Below are positions 1 through 7,302 of a stretch of DNA of 52,741 bases, one piece after another. The stretch is from Actinomycetes bacterium (GTDB lineage: Bacteria > Actinomycetota > Coriobacteriia > Coriobacteriales > Atopobiaceae). The position numbers and the translations under genes are program-made. The stretch covers positions 1 to 52,741 of the forward strand of contig JAKPQM010000018.1 in NCBI GenBank assembly GCA_029546925.1. The letters are read 5' to 3'. The notes under the pieces were generated by a model. The model saw nothing but the letters and a program-made list of their open reading frames with translations, was not told where the DNA came from and made no database searches. Within the stretch, counting starts at the first letter, position 1; every line of letters begins with the position of its first letter.

Positions 1-851
1 GGGGCGCCGAGGATGATGGCGCAGAGCAGTGCGCCGATGCACATGAGCACCCCGACCGGCTTACCCCAGCGGGCGCTCATAAGCGCCTTGTCCAAGCCGG
101 TGAGAAAGGCGGAGGCCCTGTCGGTCTTCCTTGCCTGTATACCGGCAATTACCCGGTCAACCCAGACCAGGCGCGCTGAGCCGCAGTTGACGGCACCCTC
201 CCGCGTAGCCGATGCTTCGTGGGCAGCCCGCCATACGGCATCGAAACGTCCCACAGCGTCCTCTTGGGTAGAAAGACCCCTGTAGGCCTCGGACCATTCG
301 GGGGAGTATCGGGCGTAGAGCTCGGCAAGGGCGTCCGACGATAGGCGTGCCTGCTCGTCGGCAGCGCGTTGGATGGCTGCAGTGAGCCTGCCGTACTGGG
401 AGGAGTCGTTTGCCATGAACGGCACCACGGGAATTCCGAGCCGCTCCTCGAGCTTTGCAGCGTCGATGGTCTTGCCCTGATCCTCTGCGACATCGATCAT
501 GTTGAGGACGAGCACGCATGGCACACGGCTGCCAGCGTAGTCGGCCAGCATGTACATGCTCCGGGTGAGCTGGGAGGCATCGACCAAGATGCAGACGACA
601 TCGGCCTCTCCCCGTGCGATATAGTCCTGGGTGATGCGCTCCTCGTCGCTCATGGCCGAGAGGCTGTAGGTGCCCGGAAGATCGCAGACGGTGTAGGTCA
701 CACCGTCGCGCACAGCTGTGCCGAGCTTCTTCTCGACGGTTTTCCCCGGCCAGTTGCCCACCCGTTGATGCCCGCCTGTGAGTCCGTTGAAGAGCGTCGA
801 TTTACCCGAATTGGGCTGTCCGAGAAGGGCGATGCTCACGTTATCGGCCAT
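1..851 (-). CDS. feoB: FeoB ferrous iron transporter, N-terminal part (cut by window edge)
   Basis: Inner-membrane GTPase-coupled ferrous iron importer. Only about 283 residues are in the window; family members are usually 600-800. What is visible is the G domain: G1 GQPNSGKST at residues 11-19, a G2-like region after GNWPGKTVEKK, G3 DLPGTYS, and G4 NMID followed by a helical stretch. A hydrophobic segment (GVLMCIGALLCAIILGA) begins where the window ends and is probably the first membrane helix. The ATG at 851 follows a GGAGGTGG ribosome binding site that lies inside the end of feoA. Only two bases separate the feoA stop from this start, so the two genes are translated from one message. The remaining membrane and gate domains lie outside the window. 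Confidence 0.95.
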   Translation of the reverse strand, partial: MADNVSIALLGQPNSGKSTLFNGLTGGHQRVGNWPGKTVEKKLGTAVRDGVTYTVCDLPGTYSLSAMSDEERITQDYIARGEADVVCILVDASQLTRSMYMLADYAGSRVPCVLVLNMIDVAEDQGKTIDAAKLEERLGIPVVPFMANDSSQYGRLTAAIQRAADEQARLSSDALAELYARYSPEWSEAYRGLSTQEDAVGRFDAVWRAAHEASATREGAVNCGSARLVWVDRVIAGIQARKTDRASAFLTGLDKALMSARWGKPVGVLMCIGALLCAIILGA

Positions 852-853
852 GG

Positions 854-1081
854 CTATGCCACCTCCTCGACATGGATGCGCCTGCTCTCCTCGCGGTTGA
901 TGGCGAGCATGGTATCGCGCTCATATACGAGCACGGGGCGTTTGGCGTCGTTGCGCTCGATGCGCACGATGCTGCCGGGGACGAGTCCGACGCTCGCAAG
1001 ACGTGTAAGCAGCCGCACGCTGCCGTCGACGCGCTGGATGCGCGCCTGCGCCCCGGGTGATATCTTGTCCAACGTTGCCAT
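854..1081 (-). CDS. feoA: FeoA, SH3-like accessory protein of ferrous iron uptake
   Basis: Small cytoplasmic protein of 75 residues, the usual FeoA size. It carries the family pattern of a G-x-x-A-x-I turn (SPGAQARIQRV), the L-x-S-x-G-L-V-P-G-S segment (LASVGLVPGS, about residues 28-37) and a closing strand ending in the I-N-R-E region. It is thought to modulate FeoB GTPase and transport. It is the first gene of feoAB, with a GGAG-type ribosome binding site upstream of its ATG. The 150 bases upstream show no other convincing gene, and an inverted repeat at 1231-1260 probably holds the metal-responsive operator. Confidence 0.93.
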   Translation of the reverse strand: MATLDKISPGAQARIQRVDGSVRLLTRLASVGLVPGSIVRIERNDAKRPVLVYERDTMLAINREESRRIHVEEVA

Positions 1082-1230
1082 GGTTCTCCAATCTCCAGCT
1101 TGCAGGTAGATGGGTAGGCGAGCGCGCTGCTGCCGTCATGCTCACGCGGCACGTCCTTTCATCGATAGGCTCTGCCTTCTCTGCTTCGGGCATGATGAGA
1201 GGGATGTAGGAGAATCCCCCAAAGCCTTCC

Positions 1231-1260
1231 GATAAAAGTTACCTATATATAACTTATAAC
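1231..1260 (-). promoter_or_regulatory. Inverted repeat upstream of feoAB, candidate metal-regulator operator
   Basis: AAGTTA (1236-1241) and TAACTT (1250-1255) form a perfect 6-bp inverted repeat with an 8-bp spacer. Extended to 11-bp arms (1231-1241 and 1250-1260) it still matches at 9 of 11 positions. It is AT-rich in GC-rich surroundings and contains TATATA, which could serve as the -10 of the minus-strand promoter. feo operons are commonly repressed by DtxR- or Fur-type proteins, so an iron operator is the natural reading. The sequence alone does not say which family binds. Confidence 0.5.
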
Positions 1261-1335
1261 AGAAAATCAGAGGATGGTAGGAAAAACTGCAAGAAATACT
1301 CCCTTTAGACGAAGCTGCGGGAGCTTCTCAGGAAT

Positions 1336-2247
1336 CTATGATGCGAATGCGACGCAGATGGCATCGAGCAGGATCACCGCGAGCGTCTGCGCATCGCTTA
1401 CCGTGAAGCTGGAGTTGCCGTTGTTGGGAAGTGACAGGCGGATGACGGGAGGCTTGCTGCGCGAGCTCTCGATAGCTGCGCGGAGCCTACGCGGGAGCGT
1501 GTCGAGTTGGTTGACGAGCACGGTTGGGACGCGATTGCGTTTGGCGGGCGGCAAGGAGGAGAGAACGAGCACGGCCTCCGTCCCCTTGGGTGCCGCATCG
1601 GCGGAATCCACGAGGTCGAGACCGCTTTTCTCGGTGGTGGCACCTGCAAGGTTCCATGCGCGCGCCGCTACGTTGCGGGCGATGGGATCCTCGCCGGTGA
1701 TGGAGATGCGCTTGGACTCGAGCACGTTGGCTGCGCGTGCGAACCCCATGCCTCCCATAGGATGCGGTCCGTGTGCGGGCTTACCAGCCCATACGTGGCG
1801 CAGGCGTTCGATGGCGCCATAGGTCTCTTGGAAGGCCATGCCATCGCCGAGCAGGCCGACGCTCTCTTGGAAGAGCCTCACGGCTGCCTCGGTATGGACA
1901 CCGTAGCAGCCATCGACCGCGCCACATGAGAAGCCCAAGATGTTGAGACGCTCCTGCAGCTGGCGGACATCGCGGCCATGGAAGTTGGGAAGACGCAGGT
2001 AGAGCGTTCGATCACCTAGGTTGTACCCTTCGTCGACAAGGGCGGACCACGTTGCCGTATCGATGGACGTGCCCAAGGGCAGCCCGTGATCGAGACGGAA
2101 GCGGGCCACGCTGCTCGCGGTGGAGCTGCCGAACGAGCTCGCGCTGCGCTCGGCCGCATCGATCGTATAGCCCAGCTCGGACAACCGCTCTTGGATATCC
2201 TCGACGGCGACGCCGGCACTGCCTTCTGCAATAGGTTCCATAACCAT
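1336..2247 (-). CDS. Protein with two peptidoglycan-binding domains
   Basis: 303 residues from the ATG at 2247. A second in-frame ATG at 2241 has an equally good AGGATGG ribosome binding site, so the exact start is open. Two PF01471-type peptidoglycan-binding modules are visible: the first around residues 12-70 (VEDIQERLSELGYTID), the second around 80-140 (RDVRQLQERLNILGFSCGAVDG ending at FQESVGL). The remaining 150 residues contain an alternating beta/alpha region that resembles a degenerate amidase domain, but I see no zinc-binding His/Glu set. The arrangement recalls actinobacterial CwlM-like proteins, which control cell-wall synthesis instead of cutting wall. No signal peptide is seen, so it is probably cytoplasmic. 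Its start lies one base after the stop of the polyprenyl synthase gene. Confidence 0.8.
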   Translation of the reverse strand: MVMEPIAEGSAGVAVEDIQERLSELGYTIDAAERSASSFGSSTASSVARFRLDHGLPLGTSIDTATWSALVDEGYNLGDRTLYLRLPNFHGRDVRQLQERLNILGFSCGAVDGCYGVHTEAAVRLFQESVGLLGDGMAFQETYGAIERLRHVWAGKPAHGPHPMGGMGFARAANVLESKRISITGEDPIARNVAARAWNLAGATTEKSGLDLVDSADAAPKGTEAVLVLSSLPPAKRNRVPTVLVNQLDTLPRRLRAAIESSRSKPPVIRLSLPNNGNSSFTVSDAQTLAVILLDAICVAFAS

Positions 2248-2248
2248 C

Positions 2249-3268
2249 CTATCCTGCCCGTTCCACGAAATAGTCTGCCATAGACACGAGCGTTGCGTAT
2301 GCATCCGAGGAGATATCTGCCTGAGCGAGCGCATCGGTTGCGCGGGCGACCATGCTGTGCGCGAGATCGCGCACGTATGCGAGTGCACCCGCCTGATCGA
2401 GCAGGCCGACTGCACGCGTGTGGAGCGCGGGATCGGTCGTTTTGGCCTCGAGGATCGAGATGAGCTCGGCGCGCGCGCTCCCATCGAGCGCTTCGAGGGC
2501 GTGCGTGACGATGAGGGTGCGCTTGCCCTCGGCGATGTCGCTCATGAAATCCTTTCCCTGCTCGGCAGCATCGCCCGTGAGATTCAGCAGGTCGTCCTGC
2601 AGCTGGAACGCAAGGCCGCACTCGAGGCCGAACACCTCGAGCGCGCGGATCTGATTCTCGTCAGCTGCGCCGCAGATCGCGCCGATGACCAAGGGGGAGG
2701 CACAGGAATAATGGGCGGTCTTGAGCGTGGCCATCTGCAGGTAATCGGCATCCCAGCGACCATCGCGCACCCAACCTAGATCGAGCGCCTGCCCCTCGAT
2801 GGTGCGGCGCTCCATAACGAAGAACGCATCGAGCACCTTGAGGCGTGTCGCGTCGTCGAGCAACGGGTCTTCGAGGATCGCACAGGATGCCTCGACGAGT
2901 GCGGCATCGCCCACGTTGATGGCAAGGCCGGTGCCGTGCGTGAGGTGCAGGCATCTCTCGCCCCGGCGCAGCTCGCTCTTATCGGCGATGTCGTCATGGA
3001 TGAGGGCCGCGCTCTGGAAGAGCTCGATGGCGCAGCCGGCGGCCAAGGCCCGCTCGGGCGCGGCACCCACGGCCTCGCAGCCCAGCAGCGCGAGCACCGG
3101 GCGCACGCGCTTGCCTCCGCCGGCGGTGAAGCGGGCGAGCGGTTCGTAGAGGTATCCGTCGAGATCGGTGGAGGCATCCTCGGCCCGCGTCCACGCATGC
3201 TTGCAGAGCCACTCGTCAACCAGCGGCTTCTTCTGAGAGAGATAGGAGATGAACCGATCGCCGCCCAT
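2249..3268 (-). CDS. Polyprenyl diphosphate synthase (medium/long chain)
   Basis: 339-residue trans-prenyltransferase that extends allylic diphosphates with isopentenyl diphosphate. The first Asp-rich motif DDIAD is at residues 92-96 and the second, DDLLN, at 225-229. GGKRVRP (about 51-57) binds isopentenyl diphosphate and GKDFMSDIAEGKRT is the usual C-terminal lysine region. The residue five before the first motif is Ala, not a bulky aromatic, which in this family fits longer products such as a menaquinone side chain; that is an inference. The last Asp of the second motif is Asn. I chose the ATG at 3268, which has GAGGG upstream and starts one base after the galE stop; a longer reading frame into galE is unlikely to be used. 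Confidence 0.9.
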   Translation of the reverse strand: MGGDRFISYLSQKKPLVDEWLCKHAWTRAEDASTDLDGYLYEPLARFTAGGGKRVRPVLALLGCEAVGAAPERALAAGCAIELFQSAALIHDDIADKSELRRGERCLHLTHGTGLAINVGDAALVEASCAILEDPLLDDATRLKVLDAFFVMERRTIEGQALDLGWVRDGRWDADYLQMATLKTAHYSCASPLVIGAICGAADENQIRALEVFGLECGLAFQLQDDLLNLTGDAAEQGKDFMSDIAEGKRTLIVTHALEALDGSARAELISILEAKTTDPALHTRAVGLLDQAGALAYVRDLAHSMVARATDALAQADISSDAYATLVSMADYFVERAG

Positions 3269-3269
3269 G

Positions 3270-4325
3270 CTAGCCCTCGTAGCCGTCGGGATTATGCGAC
3301 TGCCAGTTCCATGAGTCGCGGCACATCTCGGCAATGCCGCGCTCGGCATCCCAGCCCATGAGCTCGTGCGCCTTGGTGCAGTCGGCCCAGTTGGCGGTGA
3401 CGTCGCCGGGGCGGCGCGCCTCGATCACGTAGGGGAGCTCGCGACCGCATGCCGCCGAGAAGGCCTTGATTATCTCGAGCACGCTCGTGCCCTTACCCGT
3501 ACCGAGGTTGAAGATCTCGCAGCCCGTGCGACCGTTCATCCAAGCGAGGGCCGCCACATGGCCCGCTGCCAGATCGACCACGTGGATGTAGTCGCGCACG
3601 CCCGTTCCATCAGGGGTGTCGTAGTCGTTACCGAAGACATGCACGGTGTCGCGCTTGCCCACGGCGACCTGCGCCACGTAGGGCAAAAGGTTGTTGGGGA
3701 TGCCCTTGGGATCCTCTCCGATGAGGCCGCTCTCATGCGCGCCGATGGGGTTGAAGTAGCGCAGCAAGACCACGTTCCATTCCGGGTCGGCCACGACGAG
3801 GTCGGAGAGGATCTGCTCGATCATCCACTTCGTCCAGCCGTACGGGTTGGTGGCCATCTTCTTAGGCGCCAGCTCGGTGAGGGGCAGGGCGTCGGGATCT
3901 CCGTAGACGGTTGCCGAGCTCGAGAAGATGATGTCCTTGCAGCCATGATCGCGCATGACGTCGATAAGCACGAGCGTGTTGCCGAGGTTGTTGGAATAGT
4001 ATTCGATGGGCTTCGTCACGCTCTCCCCGACGGCTTTGAAGCCGGCGAAATGGATCACGCGGTCTATTGCGAAGGTCTCGAAGACGGTCTCGAGGGCATC
4101 GCGGTCTGCCACGTCGGCGCGGACGAACGAGAGGCGCTCGGCCCCGTCCGCGCCTGCGATCTGTGCGATGCGGTCGATGACCTTCTCATTGGCATTGGAG
4201 AGGTCGTCGACGATGACGACCTGGTATCCGTCCTTGAGCAGCTCGACAACGGTGTGGCTGCCGATGAAGCCGGCTCCTCCGGTGACGAGCACGCAGGTTT
4301 CGGCGGGTGTCTTCTCAAGCGACAT
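3270..4325 (-). CDS. galE: UDP-glucose 4-epimerase
   Basis: 351 residues, cytoplasmic, interconverts UDP-glucose and UDP-galactose with bound NAD. The Rossmann motif TGGAGFIGS is at about residues 15-23 and the catalytic Tyr/Lys pair is Y162 and K166 (PYGWTK), with the Ser cluster FSSSATVYG at 134-142. The ATG follows AAAGGA, and an extended -10 promoter lies 33 bases upstream. It heads a three-gene operon with polyprenyl synthase and the peptidoglycan-binding protein, each one base apart, which points to supply of cell-surface sugars as much as galactose breakdown; no other Leloir genes are nearby. Confidence 0.95.
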   Translation of the reverse strand: MSLEKTPAETCVLVTGGAGFIGSHTVVELLKDGYQVVIVDDLSNANEKVIDRIAQIAGADGAERLSFVRADVADRDALETVFETFAIDRVIHFAGFKAVGESVTKPIEYYSNNLGNTLVLIDVMRDHGCKDIIFSSSATVYGDPDALPLTELAPKKMATNPYGWTKWMIEQILSDLVVADPEWNVVLLRYFNPIGAHESGLIGEDPKGIPNNLLPYVAQVAVGKRDTVHVFGNDYDTPDGTGVRDYIHVVDLAAGHVAALAWMNGRTGCEIFNLGTGKGTSVLEIIKAFSAACGRELPYVIEARRPGDVTANWADCTKAHELMGWDAERGIAEMCRDSWNWQSHNPDGYEG

Positions 4326-4357
4326 AGCTGTCCTTTCGGTCGATGGTCCCGCGCAAG

Positions 4358-4366
4358 AGTATACCA
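4358..4366 (-). promoter_or_regulatory. Extended -10 promoter for the galE operon
   Basis: Read on the minus strand the sequence is TGGTATACT, a TG-n-TATACT extended -10 element. Transcription would begin near 4350, giving a leader of about 25 bases. No good -35 is visible, as is common with extended -10 promoters. The same TG-n-TATACT core occurs before the FMN riboswitch at 17721-17729. Confidence 0.6.
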
Positions 4367-4379
4367 GCGCACAGGCGCG

Positions 4380-4901
4380 CTATTCCTTGCGCAGGATCTT
4401 CTCCACGTAGGCGATGTACATGGTGTGCCAGTCGTCGTGATCGGTGCCGCGCTCGTAGTAGCGCCGGTAGGCGGCGGTATCGACGAAGTTCCCGTGATCG
4501 ACCGTGTCCACGTAGGCCTTACGGCAGATAAAGACGAGCGCGGATTCCCCATAGAAGGGTGTGCCGTCAACCATGATGGGCGTGAGGCCGGTGAGCTCGG
4601 TCTTATCGACATCGCGACCGCTCATAGTGCCGAATACCCTGTGCTTGTCGTGCAGTTCGGGAGGCAGGAACGCCACCGAGAACGTATCGCACGTATCGAA
4701 GAACTCCTTGGTGAAGCGCGATGACCGGATGAAGACCGTGCTCGCAGGCTTGCCCCAGAACATGCCTATCTGCCCCCAGCCGATGGTCATGGCATTGCAG
4801 TGCTCGGGCGACGTGCCGGCCATGGCCAGCCCCCATTCACGCCCCAGCAGATCGACGATGCGCTCATCGAACTCGTGCGGGTCTATCTCGATGAATCCCA
4901 T
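4380..4901 (-). CDS. Flavin reductase-like / flavoredoxin-type FMN-binding protein
   Basis: 173 residues from the ATG at 4901, which has AGAGGG eight bases upstream; the reading frame extends further but without a better start. The N-terminal half carries the Flavin_Reduct pattern of substrate/FMN-binding strands: NAMTIGWGQIGMFWGKP followed by TVFIRSSRFTKEFF. Members bind FMN and either reduce free flavin with NAD(P)H or act as small electron carriers. The C-terminal 50 residues are charged and unusual. It is transcribed toward galE but has its own 54-base gap containing the galE promoter, so it is likely a separate unit. The specific electron donor or partner cannot be named from sequence. 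Confidence 0.82.
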   Translation of the reverse strand: MGFIEIDPHEFDERIVDLLGREWGLAMAGTSPEHCNAMTIGWGQIGMFWGKPASTVFIRSSRFTKEFFDTCDTFSVAFLPPELHDKHRVFGTMSGRDVDKTELTGLTPIMVDGTPFYGESALVFICRKAYVDTVDHGNFVDTAAYRRYYERGTDHDDWHTMYIAYVEKILRKE

Positions 4902-5101
4902 GATGGGCCCTCTTTCTATAGGGGCTGTTGAAGAAATTATAGCCCCTCGATGGTGTGCGGAAATAAGCCCGGCGATGCAATAGGGGGCTATCCATGGCAA
5001 AACGAATAGAAATGCGTGCCCTAGAGCTGATCCGGGCGAAGCTGCAAACTGGCTTGCAGGCGCGTAGTCTCGCGTCCTTCAACTCTGATAGCGGAAGGTT
5101 T

Positions 5102-5232
5102 CCCGGATTTAGACCGATTCGCAGGATTAAACATAATCTCGTAAGGGCATCACGAATCCGTTATCTGGGAAAATAGCGCCCCCTTCTTTTCATCTGACGA
5201 AAGCACATCCTGCAAATCGGTCTAAATCCGGG
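5102..5232. repeat. 131-bp element with 26-bp terminal inverted repeats
   Basis: The left arm 5102-5127 starts CCCGGATTTAGACCGATT and the right arm 5207-5232 is its reverse complement with a single mismatch (25 of 26). The 79 bases between contain no clear gene. No target-site duplication is obvious at the ends. It could be a small non-autonomous transposable element, a pair of binding sites, or a long hairpin in a transcript. A search of related genomes would separate these. Confidence 0.7.
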
Positions 5233-5281
5233 GGATCAATGAGTGTATGCGTGCCCTCAAACAAAAGAAATTCCAGAGATA

Positions 5282-5325
5282 TATTGAGTATTTTTACTCA
5301 GTCTATTGAGTAAAAATACTCAATA
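5282..5325. promoter_or_regulatory. Tandem palindromic operator upstream of the AAA_14 ATPase gene
   Basis: Two copies of a TTGAGTA-N4-TACTCA palindrome sit at 5284-5300 and 5306-5323. Together they also form a perfect 19-base hairpin (5282-5300 with 5307-5325). TTGAGT at 5306-5311 and TACTAT at 5329-5334 are spaced 17 bases and make a plausible -35/-10 pair, so a protein bound here would block the promoter. The ATPase start codon is at 5371. Confidence 0.7.
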
Positions 5326-5370
5326 GACTACTATCAATTTATTATCAATGCATCCGTAGGGAGCACTGCG

Positions 5371-6573
5371 ATGTATCAGCGGGGCCAGGTCAGGACGATA
5401 GCTGAACGTATGCAAGAGGAGGATAACCCCCTCATGCAGGTAGTCGTGGGTCCTAGGCAGACGGGTAAGAGCACGATGATCTCTCAAGCGCTCGAGCAGG
5501 TGTCCTTGCCCGTGCATTCCGTGAGTGCAGATGACGAGCTGGCACCGACTGTAGAGTGGCTCAGGACCGAATGGCAGCAGGCAAGGAACCGCCAGCAGCG
5601 CACAGGAGAGCCCGTCATCCTCGTCCTTGACGAGATCCAGAAGGTCAGAGGTTGGCCCAACGTCGTGAAAGGACTCTGGGACGCTGATCGGCGGGACGGA
5701 ACGCCCCTCAAGGTCGTCCTCTCCGGCTCATCAAGCCTGATTCTGCGTAAGGGGCTCGACGACTCGCTCACGGGACGCTTCGAGCTGATACGCTCATCCC
5801 ATTGGAGTTTCGACGAATGCCGTAAGGCGTTTGGCTTCTCGCTAAACGATTTCCTTGTCTTCGGGGGATTTCCCGGTGCCGCGCGTTTTGTAGGCAACGA
5901 GCAGCGCTGGCGCTCGTATATGCGTGATTCCATTATCGAGCCGACTATTTCAAAGGATGTGCTGGAGAACGAGGGTGTGAGGAAACCTGCGCTTATGCGG
6001 GCCCTCTTCGAACTTGGAGCGCGCTTCTCGGCACAGGAGCTTTCCTATACCAAGATGCTCGGACAGCTTCAGGATGCGGGCAACACCACGACACTTGCAC
6101 ACTACCTTGACTTGCTGGGAAAGGCGGGAATGCTCTGCGGTTTGGAGCGCTACCATCCGAGCAGGCTCACCGCGAGGAAGTCGTCCCCGCGCCTTCTGGT
6201 GTATGATACCGGGCTCATGACGGCAGCATCGGGAAGGACGCACGACATGCTGCTCGGCGATTCGGAGCTTAAGGGCCATCTCGTGGAGAGTGCGATCGGA
6301 GCACATCTGCTTGCGCTTGCGAATGAGCACGAACTTGAACTGTTCTGGTGGCGCGAGGGAACGGACGAGGTCGATTTCGTGCTCTCGGGCCAGGATGCGC
6401 TCGTTGCCATAGAGGTGAAGAGCGGTCGCAGCAAATCGCAGGGTGGCATGGCCACGTTTCTCGCAAGGTATCCGCAGGCGCAGCGCATTGTCGTAGGGGG
6501 CAGTGCGGCGGGAGCCTGCACCGTAGAGGAGTTCCTGCTCGACGAAAGCGGGCTGCCATGGAGGATCGGGTAG
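5371..6573 (+). CDS. AAA_14 / DUF4143 family ATPase
   Basis: 400 residues. Walker A GPRQTGKST is at residues 27-35 and Walker B VILVLDEIQ at about 82-90, then a sensor-like LSGSSSLIL segment. Around 180-260 there is a helix-turn-helix-like region (FSAQELSYTKMLGQLQD). The last 150 residues are DUF4143, with E-V-D-F and I-E-V-K strands that resemble a PD-(D/E)xK nuclease-type fold. The family is very widespread in gut bacteria and its biological role is unsettled; defence and DNA-related roles have been suggested. The ATG has AGGGAG seven bases upstream. The tandem palindrome in its promoter suggests autoregulation. It is followed 89 bases later by an AbiEi-type gene. Confidence 0.88.
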   Translation: MYQRGQVRTIAERMQEEDNPLMQVVVGPRQTGKSTMISQALEQVSLPVHSVSADDELAPTVEWLRTEWQQARNRQQRTGEPVILVLDEIQKVRGWPNVVKGLWDADRRDGTPLKVVLSGSSSLILRKGLDDSLTGRFELIRSSHWSFDECRKAFGFSLNDFLVFGGFPGAARFVGNEQRWRSYMRDSIIEPTISKDVLENEGVRKPALMRALFELGARFSAQELSYTKMLGQLQDAGNTTTLAHYLDLLGKAGMLCGLERYHPSRLTARKSSPRLLVYDTGLMTAASGRTHDMLLGDSELKGHLVESAIGAHLLALANEHELELFWWREGTDEVDFVLSGQDALVAIEVKSGRSKSQGGMATFLARYPQAQRIVVGGSAAGACTVEEFLLDESGLPWRIG

Positions 6574-6619
6574 GGTGTTGATCCGCTTATGGGGGAAGCG
6601 GCTTGTTCTCAGTACTTGC

Positions 6620-6648
6620 CAAAAGTGTTATAGTATGTAACACTTTTG
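6620..6648. promoter_or_regulatory. Palindrome over the promoter of the AbiEi-type gene
   Basis: CAAAAGTGTTA (6620-6630) and TAACACTTTTG (6638-6648) are a perfect 11-bp inverted repeat with a 7-base spacer. Its left arm and spacer contain TGTTATAGT, an extended -10 (TG at 6626-6627, TATAGT at 6629-6634). Transcription would start close to 6641, leaving only a very short leader before the ATG at 6651 or 6663. AbiEi antitoxins are known to bind inverted repeats in their own promoters, so this is a likely autoregulatory operator. Confidence 0.72.
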
Positions 6649-6662
6649 ACATGATAGAAGTG

Positions 6663-7208
6663 ATGACCGACATAGAGCGTTTGCGTGGGGTTGCCCTTCG
6701 GCAGCAGGGCGTTATCGCGCGCAAACAGGCCCTCGAGGCTGGCGTGAGCTCCGAATCGCTGCGCCAGCTCACGTTCCGAGGGAGGATCGAACGGGTTTCC
6801 CAAGGGGTATATCGCGTCCCCCAGGCTCCCGTCACCGCTGCCACACCCCTTCAGATCGCTATTCTCTGGACAGGACGCGAGGAGGCGGCGCTTGGTTTCC
6901 AAACGGCGCTTTTCGCGTACGGGCTGTACGAGGAGGAGCCTTCAAAGGTTCACATCATCGTTCCCGCCAACGCGCGGATCCGCCGCTCGGAGGGTGATGG
7001 TTACGTTCTGCATCGCATCGATATCCCCGAAGACGATCTCTGCAGCTGGAAAGGCATGCGCATCACCAAACCCCTCCGCACGTTGCAGGATTGCCTTGCC
7101 GAGGGATCTCCTGCAACCGTTCTCGTACATGCGGCCATGCGAGCAGCCAAGAAGGGGCTGATCGCTCCAGACGATGTGGACGTGCTCGCTACCCAGCTCA
7201 ACTTGTAG
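6663..7208 (+). CDS. AbiEi-type antitoxin (type IV toxin-antitoxin family), orphan
   Basis: 181 residues from the ATG at 6663; an in-frame ATG at 6651 is an alternative, and neither has a strong ribosome binding site, which fits a near-leaderless transcript. The N-terminal 50 residues are a winged-helix domain (RLRGVALRQQGVIARKQAL then SSESLRQLTFRGRIERVSQGVYRV), and the rest matches the AbiEi C-terminal domain pattern (GREEAALGFQTALFAYGL, VHIIVPANARI, GMRITKPLRTLQDCL). In complete systems the next gene is AbiEii, a nucleotidyltransferase toxin. Here the next gene is an unrelated 281-residue protein with no nucleotidyltransferase motif. It may be a solitary regulator or the partner of a different toxin. 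Confidence 0.83.
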   Translation: MTDIERLRGVALRQQGVIARKQALEAGVSSESLRQLTFRGRIERVSQGVYRVPQAPVTAATPLQIAILWTGREEAALGFQTALFAYGLYEEEPSKVHIIVPANARIRRSEGDGYVLHRIDIPEDDLCSWKGMRITKPLRTLQDCLAEGSPATVLVHAAMRAAKKGLIAPDDVDVLATQLNL

Positions 7209-7266
7209 CCATAAGGTAAGAGAGCACGTCGCAAACTGCTTTTCCACCAATCCACCTGCACAGTGT

Positions 7267-7287
7267 TCCGCCATCTGCCATGGCGGA
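7267..7287 (+). promoter_or_regulatory. Hairpin just before the 281-residue gene
   Basis: TCCGCCAT (7267-7274) and ATGGCGGA (7280-7287) form a perfect 8-bp stem with a 5-base loop. It ends immediately before the GAAGGGAG ribosome binding site of the gene at 7303. No T-run follows, so a simple terminator for the AbiEi gene is unlikely; it could be an operator or a translation-affecting hairpin. Confidence 0.4.
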
Positions 7288-7302
7288 GAAGGGAGCATCT
7301 CC

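Larger units (their letters stand above)
4902..5370. other. Gene-poor stretch before the accessory island
   Basis: This interval lies between divergent genes. It holds a 131-bp unit bounded by 26-base inverted repeats (5102-5232) and a tandem palindrome (5282-5325), both listed separately. A 60-codon open frame at 4994-5176 has a fair ribosome binding site, but it runs through the inverted repeat and resembles no family I know, so I do not call it. From about 5270 to 5350 base composition drops to AT-rich, unlike the flanks, which suggests imported DNA. Confidence 0.6.

Noticed and set aside
4994-5176. 60-codon open frame with a fair ribosome binding site
   Set aside because: It runs into the 26-bp inverted repeat, ends without a recognisable motif and has no similarity I know; not enough to call a gene.
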